Notes: generated by a model not told the origin, from the sequence alone. A stretch of DNA of 20,312 bases from JAYWAM01 sp043782425 (GCA_043782425.1 JAYWAM010000011.1:1-20312), one strand, 5' to 3'; shown: positions 5,315 to 15,598, counted from the stretch's first letter. A program made the numbers and translations.

Positions 5315-5968
5315 ATGTTCGGCATCACAGACCTCGCCACCTACACCATCGGCACAATTTTCATCATCCTGCTTCCCGGGCCGAACTCGCTTTATGTTTT
5401 ATCGGTTGCAGCGCGGCGCGGCGTGCGCGCCGGATACGCCGGCGCAGCCGCAGTGGTGGTGGGCGATACGCTGTTGATGGTGCTGGCCGCCGCCGGTGTC
5501 GGCTCGCTGCTGGCGGCTTACCCGAACGTGTTTACCGTCATCAAGTATGCGGGGGGCGCTTACCTGGTGTGGATGGGCATCAACTTGTTGCTTGGCGCGG
5601 TACGGCGCTGGAAGCAGGGCGCTGTTGCATCCGTGGCTGTAGAAACAGAGGCGGTGCAGGATATAAGCCATCCCTTTCGCCGTGCGCTGTTCATCAGTCT
5701 TTCAAATCCCAAGGCGATTCTGTTTTTTGTTTCTTTCTTTATCCAGTTCGTCGATCCCGGCTATGCACACCCGGCCCTGACCTTCTTCGTGCTGGGCGCA
5801 ATCCTGCAATTTTTCAGCATTATTTATTTGAGTGTCTTGATTTTTGCCGGCGTGCGCGTAGCCGCTGCATTTCGTGCGCGTTATCGTCTCGCCGCCGCAC
5901 TGAATGGCGGCGTGGGCGCGCTGTTCATCGGCTTCGGCGCCAAGCTGGCCACGGCGAGCGTGGAATAA
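5315..5968 (+). CDS. leuE: LysE/RhtB-family exporter, leucine efflux LeuE-like
   Basis: Inner-membrane amino-acid exporter of the LysE/RhtB superfamily, 217 residues, with about six membrane segments. Family landmarks are the N-terminal LLPGPNSLYVLSVAARRG motif (about residues 20-37), a GGAYLVWMGINLLLGA segment, and FRRALFISLSNPKAILFFVS near 121-140. The last of these, with FFIQFVDP, resembles E. coli LeuE closely. The substrate (leucine or another hydrophobic amino acid) is inferred from similarity only. It begins 5 bp after carA and ends 2 bp before carB, so it is co-transcribed with both. That placement inside the carbamoyl phosphate operon is unusual and raises the question of whether it exports something connected with arginine or pyrimidine metabolism. 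Confidence 0.9.
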   Translation: MFGITDLATYTIGTIFIILLPGPNSLYVLSVAARRGVRAGYAGAAAVVVGDTLLMVLAAAGVGSLLAAYPNVFTVIKYAGGAYLVWMGINLLLGAVRRWKQGAVASVAVETEAVQDISHPFRRALFISLSNPKAILFFVSFFIQFVDPGYAHPALTFFVLGAILQFFSIIYLSVLIFAGVRVAAAFRARYRLAAALNGGVGALFIGFGAKLATASVE

Positions 5969-5970
5969 CC

Positions 5971-8900
5971 ATGCCTAAACGCAGCGACATCAAATCCATC
6001 CTCATCATCGGCGCTGGCCCTATCGTCATCGGCCAGGCGTGCGAGTTCGATTATTCGGGTGCGCAGGCGTGCAAGGCGCTGCGCGACGAGGGCTACAAGG
6101 TGATTCTGGTTAACTCCAATCCGGCCACTATCATGACCGATCCGGACATGGCCGATGTGACTTACATCGAGCCTATCGCCTGGCGCGTGATCGAGCAGAT
6201 CATCGCCAAAGAGCGCCCCGATGCGCTGCTGCCGACCATGGGCGGGCAGACCGCGCTTAACTGCGCACTCGATCTTGCCAAGAGCGGCGTGCTGGAAAAA
6301 TACGGCGTGGAAATGATAGGCGCGAAGAAGGAAGCCATCGACAAGGCCGAAGACCGCGAAAAATTCAAGGCGGCGATGACCAAAATCGGTCTCGAATCGC
6401 CGCGCTCCAAGCTCGCGCATTCGCTGGAAGAGGCGTTGCAAGTGCAGGCCGCCATCGGCTATCCGACCATCATCCGCCCCAGCTTCACCATGGGCGGCTC
6501 GGGCGGCGGCATCGCTTACAACCGCGAAGAATTTCTGCAAATCTGCGAACGCGGTCTCGAGGCTTCGCCGACCAAGGAATTGCTCATCGAAGAATCGGTG
6601 ATCGGCTGGAAAGAATTCGAGATGGAAGTGGTGCGCGACAAAAACGACAACTGCATCATTATTTGTTCCATAGAAAACCTCGATCCGATGGGCGTACATA
6701 CCGGCGACTCGATCACGGTGGCCCCGGCGCAAACGTTGACGGACAAGGAATACCAGATCATGCGCAACGCCTCGATCGCCTGCCTGCGCGAGATCGGCGT
6801 CGAGACCGGCGGCTCCAACGTGCAGTTCGGCGTCAATCCGCAGGATGGGCGCATGGTCATTATCGAGATGAACCCGCGCGTATCGCGCTCCTCGGCGCTG
6901 GCGTCCAAGGCGACCGGTTTCCCCATCGCCAAAATCGCCGCCAAGCTGGCAGTGGGCTACACGCTAGATGAACTCAAGAACGACATCACCGGCGGGGCGA
7001 CGCCGGCCTCGTTTGAGCCAGCCATTGATTACGTGGTCACCAAGGTGCCGCGCTTCGCCTTTGAAAAATTTCCCCAGGCCGATGATCGTCTCACCACGCA
7101 GATGAAAAGCGTGGGCGAGGTCATGGCCATCGGGCGCAACTTCCAGGAATCGTTGCAGAAGGCGTTGCGCGGGCTCGAAGTCGGCGTCGATGGTTTCAAT
7201 CTCAAGACCGCCGATCGCTCAAAGATAGAAGACGAACTCGCCTATCCGCGCGCCGAACGCCTTTGGTATGTGGCCGACGCATTCGGTATCGGCATGACGC
7301 TTGAAGAAGTGCAGCATTTCACCAAAATCGATCCGTGGTTTCTGGCGCTGATCGAAGAGCTGGTGAGCATAGAGCTGGCCCTGGAAAAAAATACTCTGGA
7401 GAAAATTGGCGCCGATGAACTGCGCGCGCTGAAGCGCAAGGGTTTTTCCGACCGCCGCATCGCCTATCTTACCAAGAGCAGCGAGACCGAGGTGCGCAAT
7501 AAACGTTATGCGCATGACATCCGCCCGGTCTACAAGCGCGTCGATACCTGCGCCGCAGAATTCGCCACCTCGACCGCCTACCTGTACTCGACCTACGACG
7601 AGGAGTGTGAGGCCAATCCATCCGACAACAAGAAAATCATGATTCTCGGTGGCGGGCCGAACCGTATCGGTCAGGGGATAGAGTTCGATTACTGCTGTGT
7701 GCACGCCGCGCTGGCGCTGCGCGAAGATGGCTTTGAAACCATCATGGTCAATTGCAATCCCGAGACCGTCTCGACCGACTACGACATATCAGATCGTCTG
7801 TATTTCGAGCCGGTGACGTTGGAAGACGTGCTCGAGATCGTGCACAAGGAAAAACCGCTTGGCGTGATCGTGCAGTTCGGCGGTCAGACGCCGCTCAAGC
7901 TGGCGCGCGCGCTGGAGGCCAATGGCGTGCCCATCATCGGCACCACGCCGGACTGCATCGACATGGCCGAAGATCGCGAGCGCTTCCAGAAACTGATTCA
8001 CGATCTCAAGCTGCGCCAGCCGCCCAACCGCACCGCGCGCACTAATGAGGAGGCCATCATCAAGGCGCGCGAAATCGGCTATCCGCTGGTGGTGCGTCCC
8101 AGCTATGTGCTCGGCGGCCGCGCCATGGAAATCATTCACATCGAAAGCGATCTGGAACGCTACATGCGCGAGGCGGTGAAGGTGTCCAACGATTCGCCGG
8201 TGTTGCTCGATCGCTTTCTCAATGACGCCATCGAGGTGGATGTCGATGCGGTGTGCGATGGCAAGGAAGTGCTCATCGGCGGCATCATGGAGCACATCGA
8301 ACAAGCCGGTGTGCACTCGGGTGATTCGGCGTGCTCATTGCCGCCTTTCAGCCTCAGCCAGGCGATGCAGGATGAGCTGCGCAAGCAGACAGTGGCGATG
8401 GCGATGGCGCTGAAAGTGGTGGGCCTGATGAATGTGCAGTTTGCCATTCAGAACGGCGATGTTTACGTGCTCGAAGTCAATCCGCGCGCCTCGCGCACCG
8501 TGCCCTTTGTGTCCAAGGCGACCAGCCTGCCGCTTGCCAAGATTGCGGCGCGCTGCATGGCGGGGCGTTCGCTCAAGTCGCAGGGGCTGGGCGGGCCTAA
8601 TGGCGGCGAAATCACGCCGCCCTACTATTGCGTGAAAGAAGCGGTGTTTCCTTTCATCAAGTTCCCCGGTGTCGATACCATACTCGGACCGGAAATGAAA
8701 TCCACCGGCGAGGTGATGGGTGTAGGCACGACGTTCGCCGAAGCGTTCGTGAAATCGCAGATGGGCGCAGGGGTGAAGTTGCCTACTGCGGGCAATGCCT
8801 TCCTCTCGGTGCGCGGCGAAGATAAGCTTAAGTTGATTGAAGTTGCCGCGACGCTGGTGAAGCTGGGCTTTACGCTGGTGGCCACCAAGGGAACCGCAGC

Positions 8901-9204
8901 CGCGCTTGACAAGGCCGGGCTGAAAGTCAAGCCAGTCAACAAGGTGATGGAAGGCCGCCCGCATATCGTGGACATGATTAAAAACAAGGAAATTGCGCTT
9001 ATCATCAATACCGTCGAGGAGGAAAAGCGCTCTATCCAGGACTCCTGGTCGATCCGCAACGCGGCATTGCAAGGGCGCATCACCTACTACACCACCATCT
9101 CGGGCGCGCGCGCCGCGTGTGTCGGCATGCAACATCTGACGCAACTGAAGGTCTATGATCTACAGTCTTTACACAAAACCCTAGGGAACAGGAAACCAGC
9201 ATGA
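5971..9204 (+). CDS. carB: Carbamoyl-phosphate synthase, large subunit
   Basis: CarB makes carbamoyl phosphate from bicarbonate, two ATP and the ammonia delivered by CarA. At 1077 residues it is close to the 1073 of E. coli. The two homologous synthetase halves start with SILIIGAGPIVIGQACEFDY (about residue 9) and KIMILGGGPNRIGQGIEFDY (about 555), each followed by an ATP-grasp domain (PSFTMGGSGGG; PSYVLGGRAM). A C-terminal MGS-like allosteric domain starts near 944 (FLSVRGEDK, then LVATKGTAAAL), where UMP, IMP or ornithine bind in relatives. The ATG at 5971 begins 2 bp after the leuE stop; the longer open frame upstream is an artefact overlapping leuE. The stop overlaps the greA start (ATGA), suggesting translational coupling. 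Confidence 0.98.
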   Translation: MPKRSDIKSILIIGAGPIVIGQACEFDYSGAQACKALRDEGYKVILVNSNPATIMTDPDMADVTYIEPIAWRVIEQIIAKERPDALLPTMGGQTALNCALDLAKSGVLEKYGVEMIGAKKEAIDKAEDREKFKAAMTKIGLESPRSKLAHSLEEALQVQAAIGYPTIIRPSFTMGGSGGGIAYNREEFLQICERGLEASPTKELLIEESVIGWKEFEMEVVRDKNDNCIIICSIENLDPMGVHTGDSITVAPAQTLTDKEYQIMRNASIACLREIGVETGGSNVQFGVNPQDGRMVIIEMNPRVSRSSALASKATGFPIAKIAAKLAVGYTLDELKNDITGGATPASFEPAIDYVVTKVPRFAFEKFPQADDRLTTQMKSVGEVMAIGRNFQESLQKALRGLEVGVDGFNLKTADRSKIEDELAYPRAERLWYVADAFGIGMTLEEVQHFTKIDPWFLALIEELVSIELALEKNTLEKIGADELRALKRKGFSDRRIAYLTKSSETEVRNKRYAHDIRPVYKRVDTCAAEFATSTAYLYSTYDEECEANPSDNKKIMILGGGPNRIGQGIEFDYCCVHAALALREDGFETIMVNCNPETVSTDYDISDRLYFEPVTLEDVLEIVHKEKPLGVIVQFGGQTPLKLARALEANGVPIIGTTPDCIDMAEDRERFQKLIHDLKLRQPPNRTARTNEEAIIKAREIGYPLVVRPSYVLGGRAMEIIHIESDLERYMREAVKVSNDSPVLLDRFLNDAIEVDVDAVCDGKEVLIGGIMEHIEQAGVHSGDSACSLPPFSLSQAMQDELRKQTVAMAMALKVVGLMNVQFAIQNGDVYVLEVNPRASRTVPFVSKATSLPLAKIAARCMAGRSLKSQGLGGPNGGEITPPYYCVKEAVFPFIKFPGVDTILGPEMKSTGEVMGVGTTFAEAFVKSQMGAGVKLPTAGNAFLSVRGEDKLKLIEVAATLVKLGFTLVATKGTAAALDKAGLKVKPVNKVMEGRPHIVDMIKNKEIALIINTVEEEKRSIQDSWSIRNAALQGRITYYTTISGARAACVGMQHLTQLKVYDLQSLHKTLGNRKPA

Positions 9205-9680
9205 GCGGAAAAATTCCATTAACCGTGAAGGGCGCGGAAATGATGCGCGCCGAATTGCAGCGGCTCAAGACGATTGATAGACCGTCCACCATCAATGCGA
9301 TATCCGAGGCGCGCGCCCAGGGCGATTTGTCGGAGAACGCCGAATACGACGCCGCAAAAGAGCGTCAGGGATTCGTTGAGGGGCGCATTCTCGAACTCGA
9401 AAGCAAGCTCTCAACGGCGCAGATCATCGATCCCTTGCTGCTCGACGACGACGGTCGTGTGGTATTCGGCGCAACGGTTGATCTTGAGGAAGGCGAAAGC
9501 GGCGACAAGGTGACTTATCAAATCGTTGGGGACGACGAAGCCGACATCAAACAAGGCAAGATTTCCATCAGCTCGCCGATTTCGCGCGCCCTCATCGGCA
9601 AATACGCAGGTGATATGGCTGAAGTCAAGGCGCCCAGCGGCGTCAAGGAATACGAAATTATCGAAGTTCGTTATCTTTGA
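9201..9680 (+). CDS. greA: Transcription elongation factor GreA
   Basis: GreA enters the secondary channel of RNA polymerase and stimulates cleavage of backtracked RNA. It has 159 residues, the family's usual length. The N-terminal coiled coil (about 1-75) carries the acidic tip in QGDLSENAEYDAAKE (Asp42, Glu45), which coordinates the catalytic magnesium. The C-terminal FKBP-like domain follows, with VVFGATVDLEE and ISISSPISRALIGKYAGD, and ends in EYEIIEVRYL. The start overlaps the carB stop by four bases, and AGGAA lies seven bases upstream inside carB. It faces yhbY, whose stop is only 17 bp away; I see no strong terminator hairpin between them. Confidence 0.97.
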   Translation: MSGKIPLTVKGAEMMRAELQRLKTIDRPSTINAISEARAQGDLSENAEYDAAKERQGFVEGRILELESKLSTAQIIDPLLLDDDGRVVFGATVDLEEGESGDKVTYQIVGDDEADIKQGKISISSPISRALIGKYAGDMAEVKAPSGVKEYEIIEVRYL

Positions 9681-9697
9681 TGGCCGCCCTACGGACT

Positions 9698-10105
9698 TTA
9701 CTTCGTGCGCTTTGCAGTGAATGAGTCTGCGCTTCGGCTGTTGCTGCGCGCCAGCGCCTTGTTTACTTCCTGGCGCTTGGTGAGGGGGGCTTTTTTGCGC
9801 TTGGGTTTGGCGGCTGCGGGCTCTTTCTTGTCGGGATTTTCGCGGTATAGCACGAGAACCTTGCCAATATGCTGCACTGGCGCGGCGTTGAGCTCTTCGC
9901 AAATGGCGTCCAGCCAGACTTCGCGTTCATCGTATTCATCGCTAAAGACGCGTATCTTGATGAGTTCATGCGCATTGAGACTGCGATCAATTTCGCTCAG
10001 CACGCTGGGTTTCAATCCCTCTGCGCTAATCATGACAACGGGATCGAGGCCGTGGGCGGCGGCTTTGAGTTGCTGGCGTTCAGCGGTTGTCAGGTCAATT
10101 TTCAT
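9698..10105 (-). CDS. yhbY: YhbY family RNA-binding protein (CRM domain)
   Basis: A 135-residue ribosome-assembly-type RNA-binding protein. The CRM/YhbY domain covers about residues 1-92 (LTTAERQQLKAAAHGLDPVVMI, SLNAHELIKIRV, IGKVLVLYR). A basic, Lys/Arg/Ala-rich tail of about 43 residues follows (KPKRKKAPLTKRQE) and is longer than in E. coli YhbY. The usual GxxG loop reads SAEG here, so its first Gly is Ser. The ATG at 10105 gives the family-typical MKIDLTTAER start; starting at 10177 would run through rlmE. It is divergent from rlmE with 25 bp between starts. A perfect TATAAT lies six bases before the ATG and no Shine-Dalgarno is visible, which hints at a leaderless message. Confidence 0.92.
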   Translation of the reverse strand: MKIDLTTAERQQLKAAAHGLDPVVMISAEGLKPSVLSEIDRSLNAHELIKIRVFSDEYDEREVWLDAICEELNAAPVQHIGKVLVLYRENPDKKEPAAAKPKRKKAPLTKRQEVNKALARSNSRSADSFTAKRTK

Positions 10106-10111
10106 GGTGCG

Positions 10112-10117
10112 ATTATA
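10112..10117 (-). promoter_or_regulatory. Candidate -10 box of yhbY
   Basis: Minus-strand TATAAT, a perfect -10 consensus, ends six bases upstream of the yhbY ATG. Transcription would start at or next to the A of the start codon. No convincing -35 hexamer is seen 16-18 bases further upstream, which lies inside rlmE. Confidence 0.4.
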
Positions 10118-10130
10118 ACCGGCTTCATCC

Positions 10131-10751
10131 GTGTCCCGTTCACTTAACAGCAAAGACTGGCTACGCCGCCACCTCACCGATCCCTACGTCAAACGCGCGG
10201 TCAAGGACGGCTATCGTTCGCGCTCAGCCTATAAGTTAATCGAGCTTGACGCGGATGGCAAGCTGCTCAAACCGGGTATGACGGTGGTTGATCTGGGAAG
10301 CGCGCCGGGCGGCTGGTCTCAGGTCGCCGCCGCAAAGGTGGGCAAAAACGGCTGCGTGGTCGCCATTGATCTGCTGGACATGGCCACTGTTCCGGGCGTG
10401 ACCTTCGTAAAAGCCGATTTTTCCGAGCCTGAGGGCATGGCAGCGCTGAGCGCTGCGTTGCACGGACGCACGCTAGACCTTGTGCTTTCCGATATGGCCC
10501 CCAACTTAACCGGTATTGCACTCACCGATCAGGTGCGCATGTTTGGCCTGGCGGAACAGGCGCTGGAGTTTTCCCGGCAATTCCTCAGGCCCGGTGGAGA
10601 TGTGCTGATCAAGGTTTTTCAGGGTACAGGCTATACCGAGTATGTGAAAGCCATGCGCGAAATGTTCGTCAAAGCAGTGGTCAAAAAACCCAATGCTTCG
10701 CGGGCAGAAAGCGGCGAATTGTATTTGTTAGGCAAGGCGAAGAAGCACTAA
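10131..10751 (+). CDS. rlmE: 23S rRNA (uridine-2'-O-)methyltransferase RlmE (FtsJ/RrmJ)
   Basis: RlmE methylates the 2'-OH of U2552 in the A loop of 23S rRNA, using SAM, late in 50S assembly. It has 206 residues. The SAM site is VVDLGSAPGGWSQ (about 52-64). The catalytic set K35 (SAYKL), D121 (LSDMAP), K161 (LIKVFQG) and E196 (ESGELYLL) matches E. coli K38-D124-K164-E199 with a constant offset of three. The start is a GTG at 10131, giving MSRSLNSKDWLRRHLTDPYV, which aligns with the family. It is divergent from yhbY, another ribosome-assembly gene, and precedes ftsH as in many proteobacteria. Confidence 0.97.
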   Translation: MSRSLNSKDWLRRHLTDPYVKRAVKDGYRSRSAYKLIELDADGKLLKPGMTVVDLGSAPGGWSQVAAAKVGKNGCVVAIDLLDMATVPGVTFVKADFSEPEGMAALSAALHGRTLDLVLSDMAPNLTGIALTDQVRMFGLAEQALEFSRQFLRPGGDVLIKVFQGTGYTEYVKAMREMFVKAVVKKPNASRAESGELYLLGKAKKH

Positions 10752-10824
10752 GGGTGTAAACTGTCAGCCTCGTTTTTGTATATAGCGTATTGATTGAACC
10801 GGGATTTCCCGAAAAGGACAGCAC

Positions 10825-12738
<1,914 letters not shown>

Positions 12739-12789
12739 ATAGGCATGGGTTGTAAATCTGTTTGCAAACCTCTGAATTAGCCCTCATCT

Positions 12790-12864
12790 GTCATTCCCGC
12801 GAAAGCGGGAATCCATTTTTTGCACGCGAAAATGGATCCCCGCTTTCGCGGGGAAGACACTTGT
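12790..12864. repeat. Dispersed palindromic repeat (GTCATTCCCGCGAAAGCGGG type)
   Basis: GTCATTCCCGCGAAAGCGGG followed by ATCCATTTT forms one arm and AAAATGGATCCCCGCTTTCG the other, so the whole unit is a long inverted repeat whose arms are also palindromic. It sits in the gap between ftsH and folP. The RNA would fold strongly and could stop or stabilise the ftsH message. It is a better-preserved relative of 3866-3968. Confidence 0.85.
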
Positions 12865-12930
12865 CCAGAGGTTCCATATGCCATACTGTGCTCGGCTGAG
12901 CATGAGAAAAATTACGCCGGGCAACACGCT

Positions 12931-13755
12931 ATGACTCGCCTGCTATGCGGAAAGTACGCCCTCGCAGTTGAGCGCCCGCTGGTCATGGGCATAGTCAATG
13001 TCACGCCCGATTCTTTTGCCGATGGCGGACAGCATTGTGAGCCGCGCGCGGCTATTGCCCAAGCGCGCAAGCTGATCGAAGACGGCGCCGATTTGATCGA
13101 CATAGGCGGCGAATCGTCGCGCCCCGGCGCAAAACCCGTCTCACTCAGCGAAGAGCTCGATCGCGTGCTGCCGGTCATCGAGGCGCTGGCGCGCGACGGC
13201 GTCCCCATTTCCATCGATACACAAAAACCCGAAGTGATGCGCATTGCCATTAGCGCCGGTGCTTCGATGGTCAATGACATCAACGCGCTACAGGCCCCAG
13301 GCGCGCTGCAAGCCATTGGCGCAAGCAAGGTGGCGGTGTGTCTCATGCACAAGCAGGGCAGCCCCGAATCCATGCAGCAAAATCCCGCCTATGCCGACGT
13401 GGTGGCCGAAGTACAGGCGTTTCTTATGGCGCGTACTGACGCGCTGCTGGCCGCAGGTGTCGCCGCCGAGCGTATTGTCATCGACCCCGGATTCGGCTTT
13501 GGCAAGACCGTTGCCCACAATCTCAGACTGCTGCGCGATCTCGACGTGTTTCTGCCGCTAGGATTTGTGCTTCTCGCGGGCATGTCGCGCAAATCGACCT
13601 TGGGAACCATTACCGGCAGGGCGGTGGAAGAGCGCCTCGCCGCCAGCCTGGCGGCAGCCTTACTCGCCGCGCAAAAAGGTGCGAAAATCCTGCGTGTGCA
13701 TGATGTCAGGGAAACCGTCGATGTGATTAAAGTATGGCAAGCTGTAGGCGAGTGA
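12931..13755 (+). CDS. folP: Dihydropteroate synthase
   Basis: FolP joins p-aminobenzoate to dihydropterin pyrophosphate in folate synthesis and is the sulfonamide target. It has 274 residues, a TIM-barrel. Visible family motifs in order are MGIVNVTPDSFADGG (about 19-33), DIGGESSRPGA (about 57-67), ISIDTQKPEV, VNDINAL, CLMHKQGSPESMQ, IDPGFGFGKT and GMSRKSTLG near the end. I start it at the ATG at 12931 (MTRLLCGKYALAVERPL). The longer upstream frame would translate the palindromic repeat (MDPRFRGED) and is rejected. It lies between ftsH and glmM, as in E. coli, but with a repeat element on each side. Confidence 0.97.
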   Translation: MTRLLCGKYALAVERPLVMGIVNVTPDSFADGGQHCEPRAAIAQARKLIEDGADLIDIGGESSRPGAKPVSLSEELDRVLPVIEALARDGVPISIDTQKPEVMRIAISAGASMVNDINALQAPGALQAIGASKVAVCLMHKQGSPESMQQNPAYADVVAEVQAFLMARTDALLAAGVAAERIVIDPGFGFGKTVAHNLRLLRDLDVFLPLGFVLLAGMSRKSTLGTITGRAVEERLAASLAAALLAAQKGAKILRVHDVRETVDVIKVWQAVGE

Positions 13756-13796
13756 TTTTTCTTGTACTCACGCGTTACATTAGCACAAAAATAAAT

Positions 13797-13839
13797 CCCC
13801 TCTCCCCGTTTTTGGGGAGAGGGCTAGGGTGAGGGGTGA
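13797..13839. repeat. REP-like GC-rich inverted element, left copy
   Basis: CCCCTCTCCCC and GGGGAGAGGG around GTTTTT form a strong hairpin, followed by CTAGGGTGAGGGG. A related sequence in opposite orientation is at 13907-13946. It could also act as the folP terminator (hairpin, but no T-run after it). Confidence 0.7.
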
Positions 13840-13906
13840 TTTAGCGTAGCCAGTTCCCCTAATATTGAGATTTCCTATATGGGCGACAAACTCGCGACTT
13901 GATGAC

Positions 13907-13946
13907 ACCCTCACCCCAACCCTCTCCCGCACTGCGGTAGAGGGAG
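13907..13946. repeat. REP-like GC-rich inverted element, right copy
   Basis: ACCCTCACCCCAACCCTCTC followed by a CGCACTGCGG centre and TAGAGGGAG. It is the inverted partner of 13797-13839, so the two flank about 67 bp without coding content, in the manner of a paired REP or short MITE between folP and glmM. Confidence 0.7.
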
Positions 13947-14006
13947 TAATACTGTGAACTTGATACGCAAAACCACCACCGTCCAGCCAATGAAAAAAAC
14001 TACCGT

Positions 14007-15356
14007 ATGACCAGAACCTATTTCGGAACCGATGGCATACGCGGTCGCGTGGGAGAGTTGCCCATCACGCCGGATTTCATATTGCGGCTGGGATATGCGG
14101 CAGGGCGCGTGCTGGTGCAGCACGACGGAGCGGAAAAGCCCAGTGTGCTGATCGGCAAAGACACGCGTATTTCCGGCTACATGCTCGAATCCGCGCTTGA
14201 GGCCGGGCTGGCGGCTGCGGGCGTTGATGTGTTGCTGGTCGGCCCCATGCCGACGCCGGGTGTGGCCTATCTGGTCAAGGCGCTGCGTCTTTCCGCGGGC
14301 ATTATGATTTCGGCCTCGCACAATCCTTTCGATGACAACGGCATCAAATTCTTTTCCGCTGCGGGCGCCAAGCTCGATGATGCCATTGAGCAAGCCATTG
14401 AACAGGAGCTTGAGCGGCCGATGCAGACGCGCTCTTCGGCGCAGCTTGGTAAGGCGCAACGCGTCGATGATGCGGAAGGCCGTTATATTGAATTTTGTAA
14501 ATCCACTTTCCCGCAAGCGCTCGATCTGCGCGGTATCAAGCTGGTGGTCGATTGCGCACACGGCGCCTGTTATCACGTCGCGCCGCGCGTGTTTCAGGAA
14601 CTGGGCGCTGAAGTCATCGCCATTGGCAATCAGCCCAACGGCGTCAATATCAATCATCAGTGCGGCGCGACACAGCCGCAGGCGATGCGCGCGGCAGTGC
14701 TTGAGCACCAGGTCGATTTCGGCATCGCCCTCGACGGCGACGGCGACCGCCTCATCATGGCTGATGGTGACGGCACGCTGTTCGACGGCGACCAGTTGCT
14801 CTACGCCATCGTCAAAGACCGGGTGCGCGCTGTGCCCGGCCCGGGCGGGGTGGTGGGGACATTGATGACAAATCTTGCGCTCGAGCAAGCGTTTGCCGCG
14901 CTCGGCGTCGCCTTCATGCGTAGCCGCATCGGCGACCGTTATGTACTGGAACTGCTCAAGGAAAAAGGCTGGTCGTGGGGCGGGGAAAATTCCGGCCATA
15001 TCATCTGTCTGGACAGGCACACCACCGGCGATGGCATTGTTTCGGCCTTACAAGTGCTGGCTGCGCTGCGCCACTCCAGCGTTGCCACGCTTGCGCTGCA
15101 CACGCGCGAGTTGACGCTGTTCCCCCAGGTGCTGGTCAATGTGCGCACCTCGAACCACATCGACCTTGCCGCAAACATCCCCATCCAGGATGCGCTGCGC
15201 GCCGCCAAGAATGAGCTGGGTGATTCAGGCCGTGTATTGCTACGCGCGAGCGGCACCGAGCCGCTGATCCGCGTCATGGTAGAGGGCAGGGAACGCGCGC
15301 AAGTCGAACGTCTGGCCGAATCGATAGCGCAGCGCGTGAGGCAGGCGGCGGGGTAG
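14007..15356 (+). CDS. glmM: Phosphoglucosamine mutase
   Basis: GlmM interconverts glucosamine-6-phosphate and glucosamine-1-phosphate, leading to UDP-GlcNAc for peptidoglycan and lipopolysaccharide. It has 449 residues, close to E. coli's 445. It starts with TYFGTDGIRGRVGE. The phosphorylated catalytic serine is in MISASHNPFDDNG (Ser104), the metal-binding loop is DGDGDR (243-248), and the phosphate-binding loop is LLRASGTEPLIRVMVEG near 411-427. It has an ATG start, with a weak ribosome site in the repeat-rich leader. It forms the usual ftsH-folP-glmM neighbourhood, though repeats between the genes suggest separate transcripts. Confidence 0.97.
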   Translation: MTRTYFGTDGIRGRVGELPITPDFILRLGYAAGRVLVQHDGAEKPSVLIGKDTRISGYMLESALEAGLAAAGVDVLLVGPMPTPGVAYLVKALRLSAGIMISASHNPFDDNGIKFFSAAGAKLDDAIEQAIEQELERPMQTRSSAQLGKAQRVDDAEGRYIEFCKSTFPQALDLRGIKLVVDCAHGACYHVAPRVFQELGAEVIAIGNQPNGVNINHQCGATQPQAMRAAVLEHQVDFGIALDGDGDRLIMADGDGTLFDGDQLLYAIVKDRVRAVPGPGGVVGTLMTNLALEQAFAALGVAFMRSRIGDRYVLELLKEKGWSWGGENSGHIICLDRHTTGDGIVSALQVLAALRHSSVATLALHTRELTLFPQVLVNVRTSNHIDLAANIPIQDALRAAKNELGDSGRVLLRASGTEPLIRVMVEGRERAQVERLAESIAQRVRQAAG

Positions 15357-15384
15357 CGGATTATTGAGCGTTTCCTAATTCACG

Positions 15385-15598
15385 ACAGTTTCTTGACTCC
15401 ACCACCCCCTCACCCCGACCCTCCCTTGCAGGGCGCGCTGTCCAATGCACTGGGCAGCCGTTGCACAGGCGGTTGGCATGCCAACCGAAACCCCTGCGCA
15501 ACCCCCCGTTCCGGTGGAGAGGGAGAAAACTCCCTCTCCCGCCTGGGCGGGAGAGGGCAGGGGTGAGGGTGGGCTGTTACAAATTAGGGAATTCTTAA
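15385..15598. repeat. MITE- or REP-pair-like element with inverted ends
   Basis: Occupies nearly all of the gap between glmM and the next gene. CACCCCCTCACCCCGACCCT at the left and AGGGCAGGGGTGAGGGTGGG at the right are inverted relatives of the elements at 13797-13946. The centre contains the perfect 18-bp palindrome CGGTTGGCATGCCAACCG (15470-15487). A hairpin of GGAGAGGGAG/CTCCCTCTCC follows at 15515-15540. TAATTCACG occurs directly on both sides (15376-15384 and 15599-15607), resembling a 9-bp target duplication. No coding capacity. Confidence 0.6.

Noticed and set aside
5569..5970. N-terminal extension of carB by 134 codons
   Set aside because: This part overlaps leuE in another frame. 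The family start is MPKRSDIKSILIIGAGP at 5971, with a ribosome site just upstream.
8335..9144. Open frame antisense to carB (269 codons), and similar ones opposite ftsH (11125-12078) and glmM (13911-15020)
   Set aside because: All lie opposite highly conserved genes, have compositions typical of antisense reading and no recognisable motifs.
12820..12930. Upstream extension of folP (MHAKMDPRFRGEDTCPEV...)
   Set aside because: It is a translation of the dispersed palindromic repeat; dihydropteroate synthase similarity begins at the ATG at 12931.
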